64,000 nucleotides of DNA from Zhengitettix transpicula. Taxonomy: Eukaryota; Arthropoda; Insecta; Orthoptera; Tetrigidae. The stretch spans positions 15,184,501 through 15,248,500 of the forward strand of contig CM073596.1 in assembly GCA_037074705.1 (NCBI GenBank), read 5' to 3'. This document shows, one piece after another, positions 1-12,244 of this stretch (positions are counted from its first letter, which is position 1; each line of letters opens with the position of its first letter). A program made the translations under genes and the position numbers. A model generated the notes under the pieces. The model was not told the origin of the DNA. It ran no database searches and worked only from the letters and a program-made list of their open reading frames with translations.

Positions 1-877
1 AAAGGATGTTAAAAATTATTAATCCTCAGAAAACTATTGTTTTATTTAAAGTAATAGTAACAAATTTTCTTGTTGTGATTATTTTACATTAATGTTTTCT
101 GTTTACTATCTTACAAACTTATTTACTCTTGTCTCAGGGTCGTTTATTGGGCCTTTTAAACAAAGAACAAACCTTTTCCTACTTACAAAATTTACAAAAT
201 TCAACTTGATTAGAATTAAAACAATAAAATGAACTTGAATCAGAAATCTGAAAATTTATCCTTATTTAACGTTTGCAATAAATTTTGTAAAGTCTCTCTC
301 TACTTACAGTTTTGTACTGGTACCAGGCATTTTCACTATTCACAAGCAACAGGCCATCCTTTCACAGAATTTAATTTGTTTTAAATCACTTCCCAAAACT
401 TTTGTATCTTCCACCTGACACAATTGTTCCGTACAACACTGCGGACCTCTGATTTAAGTCCCTCTCCCTCTCTCTCCAGCCAATATTGAAGCTCTCGTTC
501 TGATTAAGGGTAAATCAGAATTTTATGCTCTCCTTCTCCAAAGTTCTACCGATACCTGCTGACCAATTGATTATCAGCCTCCAGGATTACACGCTCATCG
601 TTCTCCTGTATAAATGTTAGTGACCAGCTCTTCTCGACAAAATTTTTGTAACTGTCTTTACTTGATGAAATTCTACCTGCAACTTTACTTATTGAAAAAT
701 CTGCCTGCCACCTTTACTTGATGAATTTCTGCCTGCCACTTTTACTCGATGAAATTCTGTGTGCCGACAAAGTCCGCCAGTACATATTCTTACCCATTGT
801 TGTGCTTGTATTCTCGTCGATAACAATTTACTTCAATTGCCCAATTATTAATTCTCTAATTGCCTTGAATTATTATT

Positions 878-920
<43 letters not shown>

Positions 921-1736
921 ATATAATAATACAAAACAATGGGCCACGTTCGCCAGACAAAGAATAACGTCACATACAGAAGTGAAACGAATTATATAAC
1001 CTTCAAAAAAGAATACTTTTGGGAATCAAACCGTATGGTCCTATTTTAAAGAAAATTTCTTAATAAGAGACATTTAATTATTCGAAACTAGTACAAAAAT
1101 TAGTACTATGATGCTAACGACCTCCGTAATAAAATTATAATGACGTCTTAAAAGAGGTCAAAAAAAGGAGAGGGATCTCTGTTCACAATGAGGATTCGCC
1201 TGATCCTCGCCGCAGCTTCTGTGCACATCTCAGGTTCTCTGTAAGGACTCGGGGCTTACGACTGACACAAAGGGGCAATTATATGGCAACACTGCACAAA
1301 GGCGCGACATTCAATAGGCTTTATGTGACGCGAGAACAATGGCTCAAACCGAATTTTATGCCCGTTACTGAGGAAGCAATGGATCCGTCTGCGTTGCCCC
1401 ACCTCCGACACCTCACCCTCCCTAACACGAAACCAGAGATGTCGCTTTGTGACGGCACAACGTCCGGTGGCGACGCTCTCCGAAGCGACAAACCAAATCT
1501 ACATTCCCTAAATACTGTGCTTGCGACATGTATGCATAAGTGTCACTTATTTTAGTCTTATGAATATGTTATACTTATTTTACGTTCACGAATGCATATC
1601 TGCACGAAAATTCCATTTATGCAGAGTTGAGAGACGTAGCTGACTCTAAATGTAGAATTCACGACGGCCATGCATGATTTTTAACTGGGATGTTACCCAT
1701 TACGAAGTCGTGTATTTTTAGGCAAACATTTATTTT
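1..1736. other. Unassigned AT-rich DNA
   Basis: No gene or known repeat was recognised apart from the TA microsatellite. A GC-richer patch at 1180-1530 has a 90-codon chance frame. A short ATG-led hydrophobic peptide at 1189 (MRIRLILAAASV) has no supported continuation. Confidence 0.5.
878..917. repeat. (TA)n microsatellite
   Basis: About 20 alternating TA repeats. Confidence 0.95.
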
Positions 1737-2240
1737 AGTAACAGGCTAAATGAGGGTAATCCACATGTTGGCAACTCCCGTGTAATAGAAGAGGAAGGGA
1801 TTTGAAAGGGAGGATGCGGAAAGGTAGCCAAGGGTTAACTAGGGCCCCGGGCTATGGTTTAAGGATCCTACCCTGCAATTCGCCTAGACGTAATGCAGGG
1901 AAAACCATATAAAAACCTGCATCAGGTAGGTCGGGAAATTGGATTCTTGTCCCACGCTCTTCAGATAGCGGGAGAGGGGTTTTCTGTGGGGTCGCAGCTT
2001 TCCCCTCGCCGTGACTTGCCCAGTTTAGGAGGCAGATGACCGACTATTCCAATAGGAATAGCGGACAACTCTTACCGTATGCCGAAAGTCTGCGACCGCG
2101 GATAACACACCTCTCAAAAACAGGCCGTGGTACCTCGGCATGTTGGAACCTTAGTTCAATAAACCAGAGAGATGTGAAGACATCACCAAAGGTAGCTCTC
2201 TGGGAAGGTTAACTGCTAGAGAATTCTCTCACAGGCTTTC
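1737..2240 (-). mobile_element. Family A structured retroposon, copy A1
   Basis: A near-complete copy read on the minus strand (A-tail side at 1737). Family landmarks: a CTGCGAG/CTCGCAG hairpin at the 5' end, GCCGAGG/CCTCGGC, CTATTCC/GGAATAG, TGCAGG/CCTGCA, AGGATCCTTAAAC.ATAGCCC and TAGCCTGTTACCC plus an A-rich tail. It faces copy A2 head to head. Confidence 0.8.
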
Positions 2241-2287
2241 TCCTGTTTTTGATAAATTTCACCAATAGGGGAAGTAAATTATAGATT

Positions 2288-2848
2288 GAAGGAAGCCTGC
2301 GAGAGGTTTTCTCGCAGGTGAACCTTCCCAGAGAGCTCTGGCGGGGGCTACCTTTGAAGATGCTCTCACATCTCTCTGGTTTTTTTTGTTTTTTTTTTTG
2401 AACTAAGGTTCCCACATGCCGAGGCACCTTGGTCTGTTTTGAGAGGTGTATGTTCCGGGGTCGCAGACCTTGGGCATACGGCAAGAGTTGTCCGCTATTC
2501 CTATTGGAATAGTCGGCCAGCTGCCTCCTAAACAGGCCAAGGCATGGCGAGGGGTAAGCTGCGTCCCCACAGCAAACTCCTCTCCCGTCATCGGAAGGGC
2601 GTGGGACAAGTACCAAATGCCCGACCTACCCGATGCAGGTTTTTCTAGGGTTTTCCCTGCATTTCTTTAGGCGAATGCCGGGTAGGATCCTTAAACCATA
2701 GCCCGGGGGCCCTAGTTAACCCTTGGTTACCTTCCACTACCCTTCCGCATCCCCCCCTTTCAAGTCCCTTTCTATGCTATTAAAGGGGAGTTGCCCATAG
2801 TGGATTACCCTCATGTAGCCTGTTGCCCTAAAAAAAAATAAAAAAAAA
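2288..2848 (+). mobile_element. Family A copy A2, near full length
   Basis: It runs from GAAGGAAGCCTGCGAGAGG to CCTGTTGCCCT and then an A-rich tail. AAATTATAGATT lies before it (2276-2287) and AATTATAGATT after its tail (2849-2859), a plausible target duplication. The 5' hairpin stem is 9 bp (CCTGCGAGA / TCTCGCAGG). Confidence 0.85.
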
Positions 2849-2859
2849 AATTATAGATT

Positions 2860-3395
2860 AAGGTGATCTGCGAGGGATATTCTCTCGCAGGTCGAACCTT
2901 TTAGAAGAGATACGAAGGGGCTACCTTTGGGGATGCCTTTTCCTCTCCGTTTTTGAACTAAGGTTCCCACAAGCCGAGGCACGTCGGCCTGTTCAGAGAG
3001 GTGTATGTTCCGGGGTCACAACCCTTGGGCATACGGTAAGAGTTGTCCGCTATTCCCATTGGAATAGTCGGCCAGCTGCCTCATAAACTGGTCGAGGTAC
3101 GGAGAAGGCAATGCTGCGTCCCCACAGCAAACTCTTCTCCCGCTATCGGAAGGGCGTGGCACAAGTACCCAATGCCCGACCTACCTGATGCAGGTTTTTC
3201 TTGAGTTTTCCCTTCATTACTTTTAGGTGAATGCCGGGAAGGATCCTTAAAATATAGCCGAGGGGCCCTAGTTAACCCTTGGCTACCTTCCTCTACCCTT
3301 CCGCATCCCCCCCTTTCAGATCCCTTCCTATTCTATTAAAGGTGAGTAGCTCCATGTGGATTACCCTCATGTAGCCTGTTACCTTAAAAAATAAT
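2860..3395 (+). mobile_element. Family A copy A3, tandem with A2
   Basis: Same orientation as A2. It is preceded (2849-2859) and followed (3396-3406) by AATTATAGATT, so A2 and A3 share the same target-like sequence three times over. Confidence 0.85.
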
Positions 3396-3406
3396 AATTA
3401 TAGATT

Positions 3407-4938
3407 CGTTGTAGCCCAATGGCCTAGAGATAGAGAGTATATTATTATGTAGCACTAAGATCAATTTATTACTATAGATTTTTACATTGAAGTCACTTCA
3501 GTTTGCTATTAAATTATTATTGTAAATTAATTAAATTGTTTTATTTTTTTATAAATTAACCCCATAAATAAAATCCCCGCCTATAAACATTAGCATTAAA
3601 TTTAATTTTCCTACTATATCATTATTTTGGATGCAATTCAATATTGCGTTTTTTTGCCTTCTGATTTTCAGTAATAACTACAATGGCCTATCATTGTTTA
3701 CACGTGTGTCTCTGGATATTTTTTTAATAAATTTATATCCCGTTCAAATAAGTCGAAATAAACTGTAATGGGAAAGTTTAATTTTGTTAAAAAAATAATA
3801 TTTGTTGTTTGACACCGTAGAAGTCCGTTTTCTTCAGCAATTTTAATTATTATGATATTTACAATTTGAAAAAAAAATAGAAAATTGAGGTTATCTTTTC
3901 ATTAAATTTGTATTTACTAAGTCACAAACATTTTTTATTATAGTAAAAATTAAATAAATGTTTCTGATGAATATTTTAGCGTTGAATTTACATTCTAAAA
4001 TATATTATGGAATTGTTTGCTGTTTTATTAGGCAACAAAAAAACATCTTACGCTGTCAGTTATTTAGGTCAGGGAATCATCCATCACAATTATTGTCAAC
4101 AGTGTCCTAATGTTTCTTTAGCCTTTGTCAATGGCGACTTTGGAGGACACTCGTGTCTTAAACCATTAATCAGAGGCACACCTTTTGATTAATTCTCTCA
4201 TCCGTCGAGAAGTGCCGCCTTGATAAATGGTTGTTAAAACACCCTTCTTCACTGCCTGAGTAAAAGGTGCTACTTCCGATCCGATCTCAGGTCAAGAGTC
4301 ATCAGTGAACTTTAAAGAAGACATTAACCAGTATTATCACAGTTCAATATTGCCATTACGTATTCCGCTGACGGCAATGATGACAAAATTTATTTGGAAC
4401 TACGTTTGTCATGTCACGGAAAATTATTATATTAATATGTGTCTACCATTTAATAATATATTCCGTAACAGAGATTTAATTATATTTTGCATGCCTGATA
4501 ATTTCATTAAAATATTTTTGGACATTGATAAATTAGAATTATTTGTCTCCAATATTGATATATCGATATTGAAGTGGTTTTGTGGTAAATACAACACGAT
4601 CAGTTAGTCAGAACTAGGCCATTAACACTAAACATGAAACTCTATAGTAAACAATAAGATGTCAGAAAACGTTGGCCTAGGAAAATATTTTAATTAAATT
4701 ATCAGGTATGTAAAATATAATTTAAAATATGTGCCGTAATATTTTATTATATTGTATACACATAATTTAATTCCAATGATGTACTTAATAATTTTACATA
4801 TTTTACAGATGAATATGATTATAATAACCGAAAGCTCCTGACCTACTGTTTTATAATTCTAACATTTTAATGTAATTTACGTTAAAAAATATTTTTTAAT
4901 ATGTAAGTGTATTAAAAAGGGTTTAGTCACATGCAATA
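3407..4938. other. Unassigned AT-rich DNA
   Basis: Two open frames (4007-4192 and 4305-4607, plus strand) have no recognisable motif, and their AT-driven composition fits chance. Nothing else is seen. Confidence 0.5.
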
Positions 4939-5605
4939 TCTATATAATAAAATAGGATGTATGTACTTATATATTTACGTTAATCTTTATACAAATTTCA
5001 ACGCGTGGACATAGTCTAACGAAACTTGGTACATATATTCTTCAAACGACGAGAAACGGTACTGTGGGGGTGAGAAACCCCTAGAATAAAGGTAAAAATA
5101 ATTATAATTGAAAAACGTGATAATTTTGTGTTAAATTACTGCGCGACAAAGAGCTTGACGACGCGGGACAGAGAGAGACGTTACTACATCGAATGATAAT
5201 AAAAAACAATACGAAATACTTTACGAATCTAGCGGAAAATGTAAGTTAATTTTCGCGCCATATGAGTGACTCGAATATGTTTACACTGTGAATATAAATA
5301 ACAATTTCAATCAATTTAATTTTTCGTAATGTCAGAAGATGAGAGTCAATTATATCCTGAAATACTCAAGGAGTATATTTAAGTATTTTATTCGTAAAAT
5401 ATTCGGTGGTATGTTTGTTGGGATTGATGCAATAAAATTCAATGTTTATAGATTTAATTCATGCACTATCGGCTGAAAGTATGTACGGAACTAGAAATAG
5501 TTAGGTTTAGGTTAAATCACTTGTTTACTAACGATTAATATAGAATTAATCATTTTATCGGGTTTGTATAAAGAAGTACACGGACAACGCCGGGCACCCA
5601 GCTAG
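4939..5605 (+). mobile_element. Family B1 Helitron-like non-autonomous element, copy 1
   Basis: 667 bp. It begins TCTATATAATAAAATAGGAT directly after an A and ends GGGCACCCAGCTAG directly before a T. TC at the 5' end, CTAG at the 3' end, insertion between A and T, and no terminal inverted repeats or target duplication are Helitron rules. A short GC-rich inverted motif (GGC AAC GCC) sits about 12 bp inside the 3' end. The body holds GCGCGACAAAGAG, GACAGAGAGAGACG and a poly-AT tail. There is no ORF. Confidence 0.7.
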
Positions 5606-5663
5606 TTAGTAATATAATACGTACAGACATTTATCGTTCTTATAAACTGTATATAAGATAATG

Positions 5664-6018
5664 AAATGGGCTACCTTTGGGGATACCTTCTCCTCTCCGT
5701 TTTTGACCTAAGGTTCCCAAGGGCCGAGACACCTCGGGCTGTTCTGAGAGGTGTATGTTCCGGGGGCACGAGACCTTGCGCATACGGTAAGAGTTGTCCG
5801 TTATTCCCATTGGAATAGTCGGCCAGCTGCCTCCTAAACTGGCAGGGTTTTCCCTGCATTTCTTTAGGCGAATTCCGGTAGGATCCTTAAACCATAGCCC
5901 GGGGAACCTAGTTACTCTTGGATACCTTCCTCTATCCTTCCGCATCACTTCCTATGCAATTAAAGGGGAGTTGCCCAACGTGGATTACCCTCATGTAGCC
6001 TGTTTCCCTAAAAAAAAA
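5664..6018 (+). mobile_element. Family A copy A4, internally deleted
   Basis: It lacks the 5' hairpin and has an internal deletion of roughly 130-160 bp that joins CCTCCTAAACTGG directly to CAGGGTTTTCCCTGC. The A-rich tail is at about 6012. Confidence 0.8.
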
Positions 6019-6030
6019 TAGCCACCATAA

Positions 6031-6567
6031 AAGGAAGCCTGCGAGAGGATTCTCTCGCAGGTGCACGTTCCCAGTGAGCTCTGGCGGAGGCTACCCTTGG
6101 GGATGCCTTCCCGTCTCTCTGTTTTTCTGAACTGAGGTTCCCACATGCCGAGGCACCTTGGCCTGTTTTAAGATGTGTATATTCTGCGGTCGCAGACCTT
6201 GGGCATACGGTAAGAGCTGTCCGCTATTCCTATTGGAATAGTCGGCCAGCTGCCTCCTAAACAGGCAAGGCACGGCGAGGGAAAGCTGCGACTACAGCAA
6301 ACCCCACTCCCGCCATCGGAAGGGCGTGAGACAAGTACCAAATGCCCGACCTACCTAATGCACGTTTTTCTAGGCATTTTCCCTGCATCACTTTTAGGCG
6401 AATTGCAGGGTAGGATCCTTAAACCATAGCCCGGGGGCCCTAGTTAACCCTTGGCTACCTTCCTCTACCTTTCCGAGTGTTTCCTTTCAAATCCCTTTCC
6501 TATGCTATAAGAGGGGTGTTGCCACTACGTGTATTACCCTATACATAGCTTGTCTACACCTTAAAAG
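6031..6567 (+). mobile_element. Family A copy A5, variant 3' end
   Basis: Near full length from GGAAGCCTGCGAGAGG. The last 70 bp are a variant shared with A7 and A11 (ATAAGAGGGG..., TAGCYTGTCTACACC before the tail), which defines a second subfamily. Confidence 0.82.
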
Positions 6568-7745
6568 ATATAGCCACTATAATTATGTCGTAAAACCATC
6601 TGTCATCCTGAAACCTTCAAAATAATGTTTCACCAAAAATTTATAAACCATATGTCACATTATTTTAGATACATGATTATCGCTTCGCAGTGTTTCTCTT
6701 TCCGGGAACATATCTTGCAATTAATCAGGAATACTTAATCTAAATAGATATTATGTAGGCACAGTGAAAAAAAAACGTATTAATAAATACGGGTTTTATC
6801 GTCCAGGAACGATTATCAACTACAAATGTACCAAGCTATAGAATAATAGTGAGCGTAGTCATTTAATTTGTAATGAGTAAAATATTAACAGTACACGTTA
6901 ATAAATTTCTTATAAATGTGACACATAAGGACATCAATGAGTAACGTAAATATGGAACATTCCCGAAAACCGTTGATGGAGTTCACTACCCTCTGACATC
7001 ATTGCGCCGTGATAAAACAGGAGACATTCTCTTCAAGAACGTCCTCGAGACGTTGGCCCTCGCTTAGTCTCAATTTAAGAGTGGCAAGACCACATTACGT
7101 TAAGGAACTACATGCGTAACATTTTACGAGTCCTGTCAAGAGTCCGTACTTCTGGAAAATATTCCTCTGTTACCTAGGCACTGGAAATTACCCCCCGCTG
7201 CTCCGACAAACTTCTTCACGGGCAAAGGCCGTAACAGAACTTGGAATTGAGGGAGACAGCACGGGGGTTGTAACGTCCCTTAGCAGAGACACCAGCCGTT
7301 TCATAAAAGAATAAAAAGATGGGGCCAAGTGCATGGCATTAACAGTGCCACGACCGCGACACATTTCAACTCGGATTCCTGCTGGTTTTTTCTAAATTTC
7401 GTTACTCGTGAAAACCGGGAAGTGGCAGACGTGCTTTGTACGTGACGTAACTCTTGCTGTCAGCAAATACATATGTAAAGTTCAGGCAGAACAGCTAAAA
7501 TAATATGCATCAGATAAACGATTGGCCTGTTAAAAATAGTAACCGTGGGAAACTTTAATTGGTGAAATATACGTTAAAATACATACGTATAGCATTGAAA
7601 TCTTTAATTGGTGTGATCAGCAGTGACGTCACACCCCCGCAAATCCAATGAAGCGATAAATTCAGTGTAGATGTAAGTATAAATTACTTCCTTTATCGTA
7701 GTTATTAATTCAAGTATCAATAATTTGGCATTCGATTTTCCACCA
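6568..7745. other. Unassigned DNA
   Basis: A GC-richer patch at 6960-7480 without a supported frame; otherwise AT-rich. No repeat was recognised. Confidence 0.5.
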
Positions 7746-8267
7746 TTCCAGCGACGAGGGTTGTTCTCTCGTAGGCAGAACCTTTCAGGAGAGACAAAGG
7801 GGCTACCTTTTCCTCTCTCCGTATTTGAACTAAGGTTCCCACAAGCCGAGGCACCTCGGCCTGTATTCAGAGGTGAATGTTCCGGGGTCACAGACCTTGG
7901 GCATACGGTAAGAGTTGTCCGCTATTCCCATTGGAATAGTCGGCCAGCTGCCTCCTAAACTGGTCGAGTCACGGAGAAGGGAATGCTGCGTCCTCACAGC
8001 AAACTCCTCTCCCGCTATCTGAAGGGCGTGGGACAAGTATCCAATGCCCGACCTACATGATGCACGTTTTTCTAGGGTTTTCCCTGCATTTCTTTAGGTT
8101 AATGCCGGGTAGGATCCTTAAAATATTGCCCGGGAACCCTAGTTAACCCTTGGGTACCTTCCTCTACCCTTCCGTATCCCCCCTTTCAAATCCCTTCGTA
8201 TGCTATTAAAGGGGAGTTGCCCAACTTGGATTACCCTCATATAGCCTGTTGCCCTAAAAAAATAAAG
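7746..8267 (+). mobile_element. Family A copy A6
   Basis: Near full length, with a truncated first hairpin and the complete central hairpins and A-rich tail (CCCTAAAAAAATAAAGAAATAAA). Confidence 0.82.
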
Positions 8268-10214
8268 AAATAAACACCAGTTTTAAAAGAATTAAGTTAT
8301 AATCCCCCTCAGGGATTCATCCATAAAACAAAACCTTTTTACAATGTAACTTTTACGAAGCATAATTGTAATTGAAATTTGTTCAAAGCCAATTAATGAG
8401 TTTTTTTGGGAACATGGGTGACTTAAATGGATTGAGGATGTTGGTATATATTCAAAACAATAATTTCAACTTCTCATTTATTGTTCATCGATATTAATAA
8501 TTTTACAGATGAATATGGTTAGAATAACCGAAAGCTCCATTTTAAAATCCTGACATTTTAATGTAATTTACATTGAAATAAAAATTTTATTTGTGTCTCT
8601 ACTTTTATTTATAATACTTATATAAAGATTTTTTCGAGGCAACAGATTCCAATTATTGTGCGTCTGGCTGCAACGTCTACCGCAACTGTTATATGGTCAG
8701 AGCAACATAAAAAAATTCTTTATTTAAATTTGTTTTTCTTGGAGAGATTCGGCACCTTTAATTTCCGTGCACCTTAACCCGTGTGTAGTTAAATTGAATG
8801 TATCGCACCACGTTTTACGTCTTTCAGTGTGCATCAGTTTTGGAAGCGTCGTTTATTAAGTGATGCCCCTCTCGTGTAAATTCCTTTATTGAACGTGTCA
8901 CAGTGCACCTGACAATATACGTATGACACGAGCATTCACCCCCCCGGGGGCAGAATGGAACCAACTATTGTGTCGCAGACGCGGTTATTGACGAGCTGTG
9001 AAGTTACTCGTCGCAATAAAAAAAAAAGTAGTTATACCACAGGACGTGACGTAGTTGTACTATCATCCTATCAGCGTACGTGTACACCCAACAGCGTGCG
9101 TTAATTTTCTAGAGTGTCTGCGTTCAGCAAAGTCCTCTTTGACGCCGCCTATTCAGCCTATAAATTGAATTCTCCGCCCTCAATACAGAACTCGAGGCTT
9201 TCGCTTCCACTTCAACTATGCTCTCTCCTCGGGGGAGAAAGAGAACGATGTCGAGAGAGGGACAGACCAGTGAGGACCGAGTGAGAGAAAATAATAATAT
9301 CCAATCTTTTCTATTCCTGGACAAAAAAAAAATGAATCTGTGAGAATGGAAGAGAGAGAGACGAAGGTAGTTATCGCTACGCAACGTCCACGGGTCTCAC
9401 TCTTCCCCCCCCCCCTTCCCCATCCCAATTCACTTACATACAAAAATAGAACTTTCCTTCTCCGCGGCCAAGTGTAATAGAAGGGGTGGGTGCGGGGGTG
9501 CGGGTCTGGAAATCTCGTCCGGCCGATTTCTTCTATTGTGTGCGAAAGCTTTCGTGTGGCCCGGCACACAATGCCCTGGTCAACCACTTTTGTGCTATGT
9601 GGAGAGCTGCACTGCGTGAACTGAACTCTTAGAAAAGTTTTCTTTTCTGAACTCGCCCCCCCCCTCCGCCCCCGCACTCTTTCACCCACCCACGCGTTCC
9701 GGAGCCATTCTGCTCTTCCAGAAGCGTTCCGCCCTCTCTACGTCATGTCAGCACCACTTCTTCTCTTTCTCGTGCAAGTCCTAATTTTTTTGCTGCCCCA
9801 CTTCTTCGTCAAGCACTTGGAGAGGGGTTGCTGGAGGTTCTTTTTTTTTATCAATTTCTTCTGATGGAGTTAACATCTCTCGTTTTGGCAAGAACGAAGA
9901 CTTTCGTGTTGCAGGCAACTGCAGTTCAGAAACACCGTTCGTTGTACTAATAACACTTTGAACGTCGTAACATAAATGAGATTGGACTGAGCTAAGCTTC
10001 AGTTCCAAAATAAACGTCGTCGCAAAGTACCTGAGTTACGGACATCAAACATCACTTACCCTTTCTGTTGTCATTGGAAAATATCACCTGTAGATAATTT
10101 CGCCCCCAAAATCTAGAACCCAATTGAGCTACGCTTCAATGATGTAATATTTTCCTGTTGGTTTTGAAACTGACATGAGGGCCAGAAAAATGGAGGATAA
10201 TCACTGTTTCAACC
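8268..10214. other. Unassigned DNA with a GC-richer, pyrimidine-rich core
   Basis: The stretch 8640-9780 has more CpG, several C-tracts (9407-9420, 9656-9668) and overlapping long minus-strand frames driven by low complexity. It could be a promoter or untranslated region, but no exon can be supported. Confidence 0.4.
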
Positions 10215-11605
10215 CATTGTTTTAATTAGCTTGTTCATTGTAGGAAGAGAAAGGAAAATGCAACACTTAGGCCTGTAGAACAACTTAATTGTAACTCCCC
10301 AGGCTGATTCAGTTTGAAACAGGTCGAAGATCTGTCCAAAATCTTCGTTAATTTGGAAGAGAAAAAAAATGCAACACTTAGGCCTATAAAACAACTTAAT
10401 TCTACGCCACCCCCCCTCCCTCAGGCTGATTAAGTTGGAAACAGGTTGACAATTGTACCCCCAGGTTAATTCCGTTGGAAACAGGTCGAAGTTCTGTTAA
10501 TTCGGAAAAGAAAGGAAAATGCAACACTTAGACCTATAAAACAACTTAATTGTACACCCCCCTCCCTCAGGCTGATTCATTTGGAAACAGGTTGATAATT
10601 GTACCCCCCCCCCCCCCCACCCCCAGGCTGATTCAGTTTGAAAGTTCGAAGTTCCAATGTCCAAAATCTTTGTTAATTCAAAAGAGAAAGGAAAATCCAA
10701 ACACTTTGGTCTATAAAACAACTTAATTGTACCCCTAATCCTTCTAAGGCTGATTCAGTAGGAAACAGGTTGACAATTGTACCCTCCAGGCTGATTCAGT
10801 TGGAAACAGCTCGAAGTTCTAAAGTCCAAAATCTTCATTAATTCGGCAGGGAAAAGAAAATGCAACACTTAAGCCTGTAAAACAACTTAATTGGTCTCCC
10901 CCCCCCCCCTATTCTGGCTGATTCAGTTGGAAACAGGTCGACAATTGTACCCCCAGGTTAATTCCGTTGGAATCAGGTCGAAGTTCTGTTAATTCGGAAG
11001 AGAAAGGAAAATGCAACACTTAGACCTATAAAACAACTTAATTGTACACCCCCCCCCTCCCTCAGGCTGATTCAGTTGGAAACAGGTTGATAATTGTACC
11101 CCCCCCCCCCCAGGCTGATTCAGTTTGAAAGTTCGAAGTTCTAATGTCCAAAATCTTTGTTAATTCAAAAGAGAAAGGAAAATGCAAACACTTAGGCCTA
11201 TAAAACAACTTAATTGTACCCCTCCCCCTCCTATTATGTCTGATTCAGTTGGAAACAGGTCGACAATTGTACCCCCAGGTTAATTACGTTGGAAACAGGT
11301 CGAAGTTCTGTCTAAAATCTTCGTTAATTCTGAAGAGGAAGCAAAATTCAAGCACTTAGTCTATAAAACAACTTAATTGTACCCCCCTCATCAGGCTGAT
11401 TAAGTTGGAAACAGGTCGACAATTGTAACCCCAGGCTGATTCAGTTGGACACAGTTCGAAGTACTAATGTCCAAAATCTTCGTTAATTCGGAAGAGAAAA
11501 GAAAATCCAAACACTTAGGCCTGTAAAATAACTTAGCTATACCCCCGAGGCTGATTCAGTTGTCAACAGGTAGAAGTTATAGTGTCCGAAATCTTCCTTA
11601 ATTCT
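10215..11605 (+). repeat. Tandem array, period about 110-175 bp, with C-tracts
   Basis: About nine units, each with a TGCAACACTTAGGCCTATAA-like block (starts near 10260, 10371, 10521, 10695, 10861, 11012, 11184, 11347 and 11507). The block is followed by AACAACTTAATTGTAC, a C-tract of 4-14, CAGGCTGATTCAGTTGGAAA, CAGGTCGAAGTTCT and AAAATCTTCGTTAATTC. Units differ by loss of sub-blocks and by C-tract length. No coding signal. Confidence 0.9.
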
Positions 11606-12087
11606 GTTAGCTGAAACTGGTCAGCAGATCCTTTAATCTGATCAGACCTGACAGTGGGAATTGGTCGACGTTAACACTGGTGGCGTTGATGATGTTTCCT
11701 TTTTCATAATTCCAGAGGTTTCCAATAATACGTCTAACTATAATTTTAGTACATCCTGACGCATTGGTTTGTTCTCTTTCCCTCGCTAACACTTGAAGAG
11801 CGGTCACAGGATCCGCGAGGCAAACATTAAGGAATATTCACGCTAAACAACAAAATCTGTGGCATAAATGTTGCCATCTGACTTGATGGCTCCTCACTTT
11901 TTCCTCTGATTCCACAGTCGATCAGAAGTTTCTGTAATAAAGAGCTACTATTATTGACCGTGAATTTGGATGTCCAACCGCTACCAGCCTCAGTAGTTGC
12001 GCTAACTGCGGGGTCAGTTTCCAACTGCCGTCCGCGTTACTTGGGTTCTCCTAGGAGGTAATGACAGGACAATGCTACTGTACTTAC
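11606..12087. other. Unassigned DNA next to the SMPDL3 exon donor
   Basis: 12080-12087 is the donor side of the SMPDL3 exon, so this is probably intron. Two adjacent minus-strand open stretches (12024-11827 and 11807-11607) show no family motif. Confidence 0.45.
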
Positions 12088-12244
12088 CCTGTCCAGAGTA
12101 TGAACTCGACGTTGTCGCCATGCTGGCTTCTCATTGCCCTGACCGCAGACTCCACTAGAGCCCAGGGGGAGTCACATTCGTAGTCACCGTACCTCCCAGG
12201 GGAGCGATTCAGGCCAACTCGTCCGTTCTCCGTCCTCCAGCAGT
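12088..12244 (-). CDS. SMPDL3: Internal exon, acid sphingomyelinase-like phosphodiesterase 3 (SMPDL3 family)
   Basis: On the minus strand an AG acceptor (12245-12246) precedes 157 bp that stay open in one frame and end at a GTAAGT donor (12087-12082). The exon starts with two bases of a split codon and ends with two bases (GG). The 51 full codons read from CWRTENGR through GRYGDYECDSPWALVESAV to EFILWTG. The G-x-(F/Y)-G-D-x-x-CDSP block followed by a hydrophobic strand ending WTG(D) is the signature of the acid sphingomyelinase/SMPDL3 branch of the calcineurin-like metallophosphatases. The Asp after WTG is a metal ligand and would lie in the next exon. The two Cys fit extracellular disulfides. 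Family members are secreted or lysosomal glycoproteins that hydrolyse phosphate esters; SMPDL3A acts on nucleotides rather than sphingomyelin. The substrate here is inferred only from the family. No later exon was found to the left, so the gene probably continues beyond the window. Confidence 0.88.

Noticed and set aside
1189..1245. Short hydrophobic ATG-led peptide at 1189 followed by GTAAGG
   Set aside because: Could be a signal-peptide exon, but nothing upstream or downstream supports a gene.
2403..2609. A 68-codon frame (MSHALPIAGEEFAVGTQ...) that recurs almost unchanged at 7830-8036, 26258-26602, 29190-29546, 29909-30130 and 60466-60750
   Set aside because: It lies antisense to the A-tailed strand of the family A retroposon and recurs only because the copies are similar. 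It overlaps the RNA hairpins and shows no protein-like domain.
4305..4607. 100-codon plus-strand frame
   Set aside because: Rich in Ile, Asn and Phe as expected from AT-rich DNA; no motif and no splice or promoter context.
9124..9689. Overlapping minus-strand frames of 86 and 157 codons
   Set aside because: They are driven by C-tracts and CT-rich sequence; composition is low-complexity and no motif is present.
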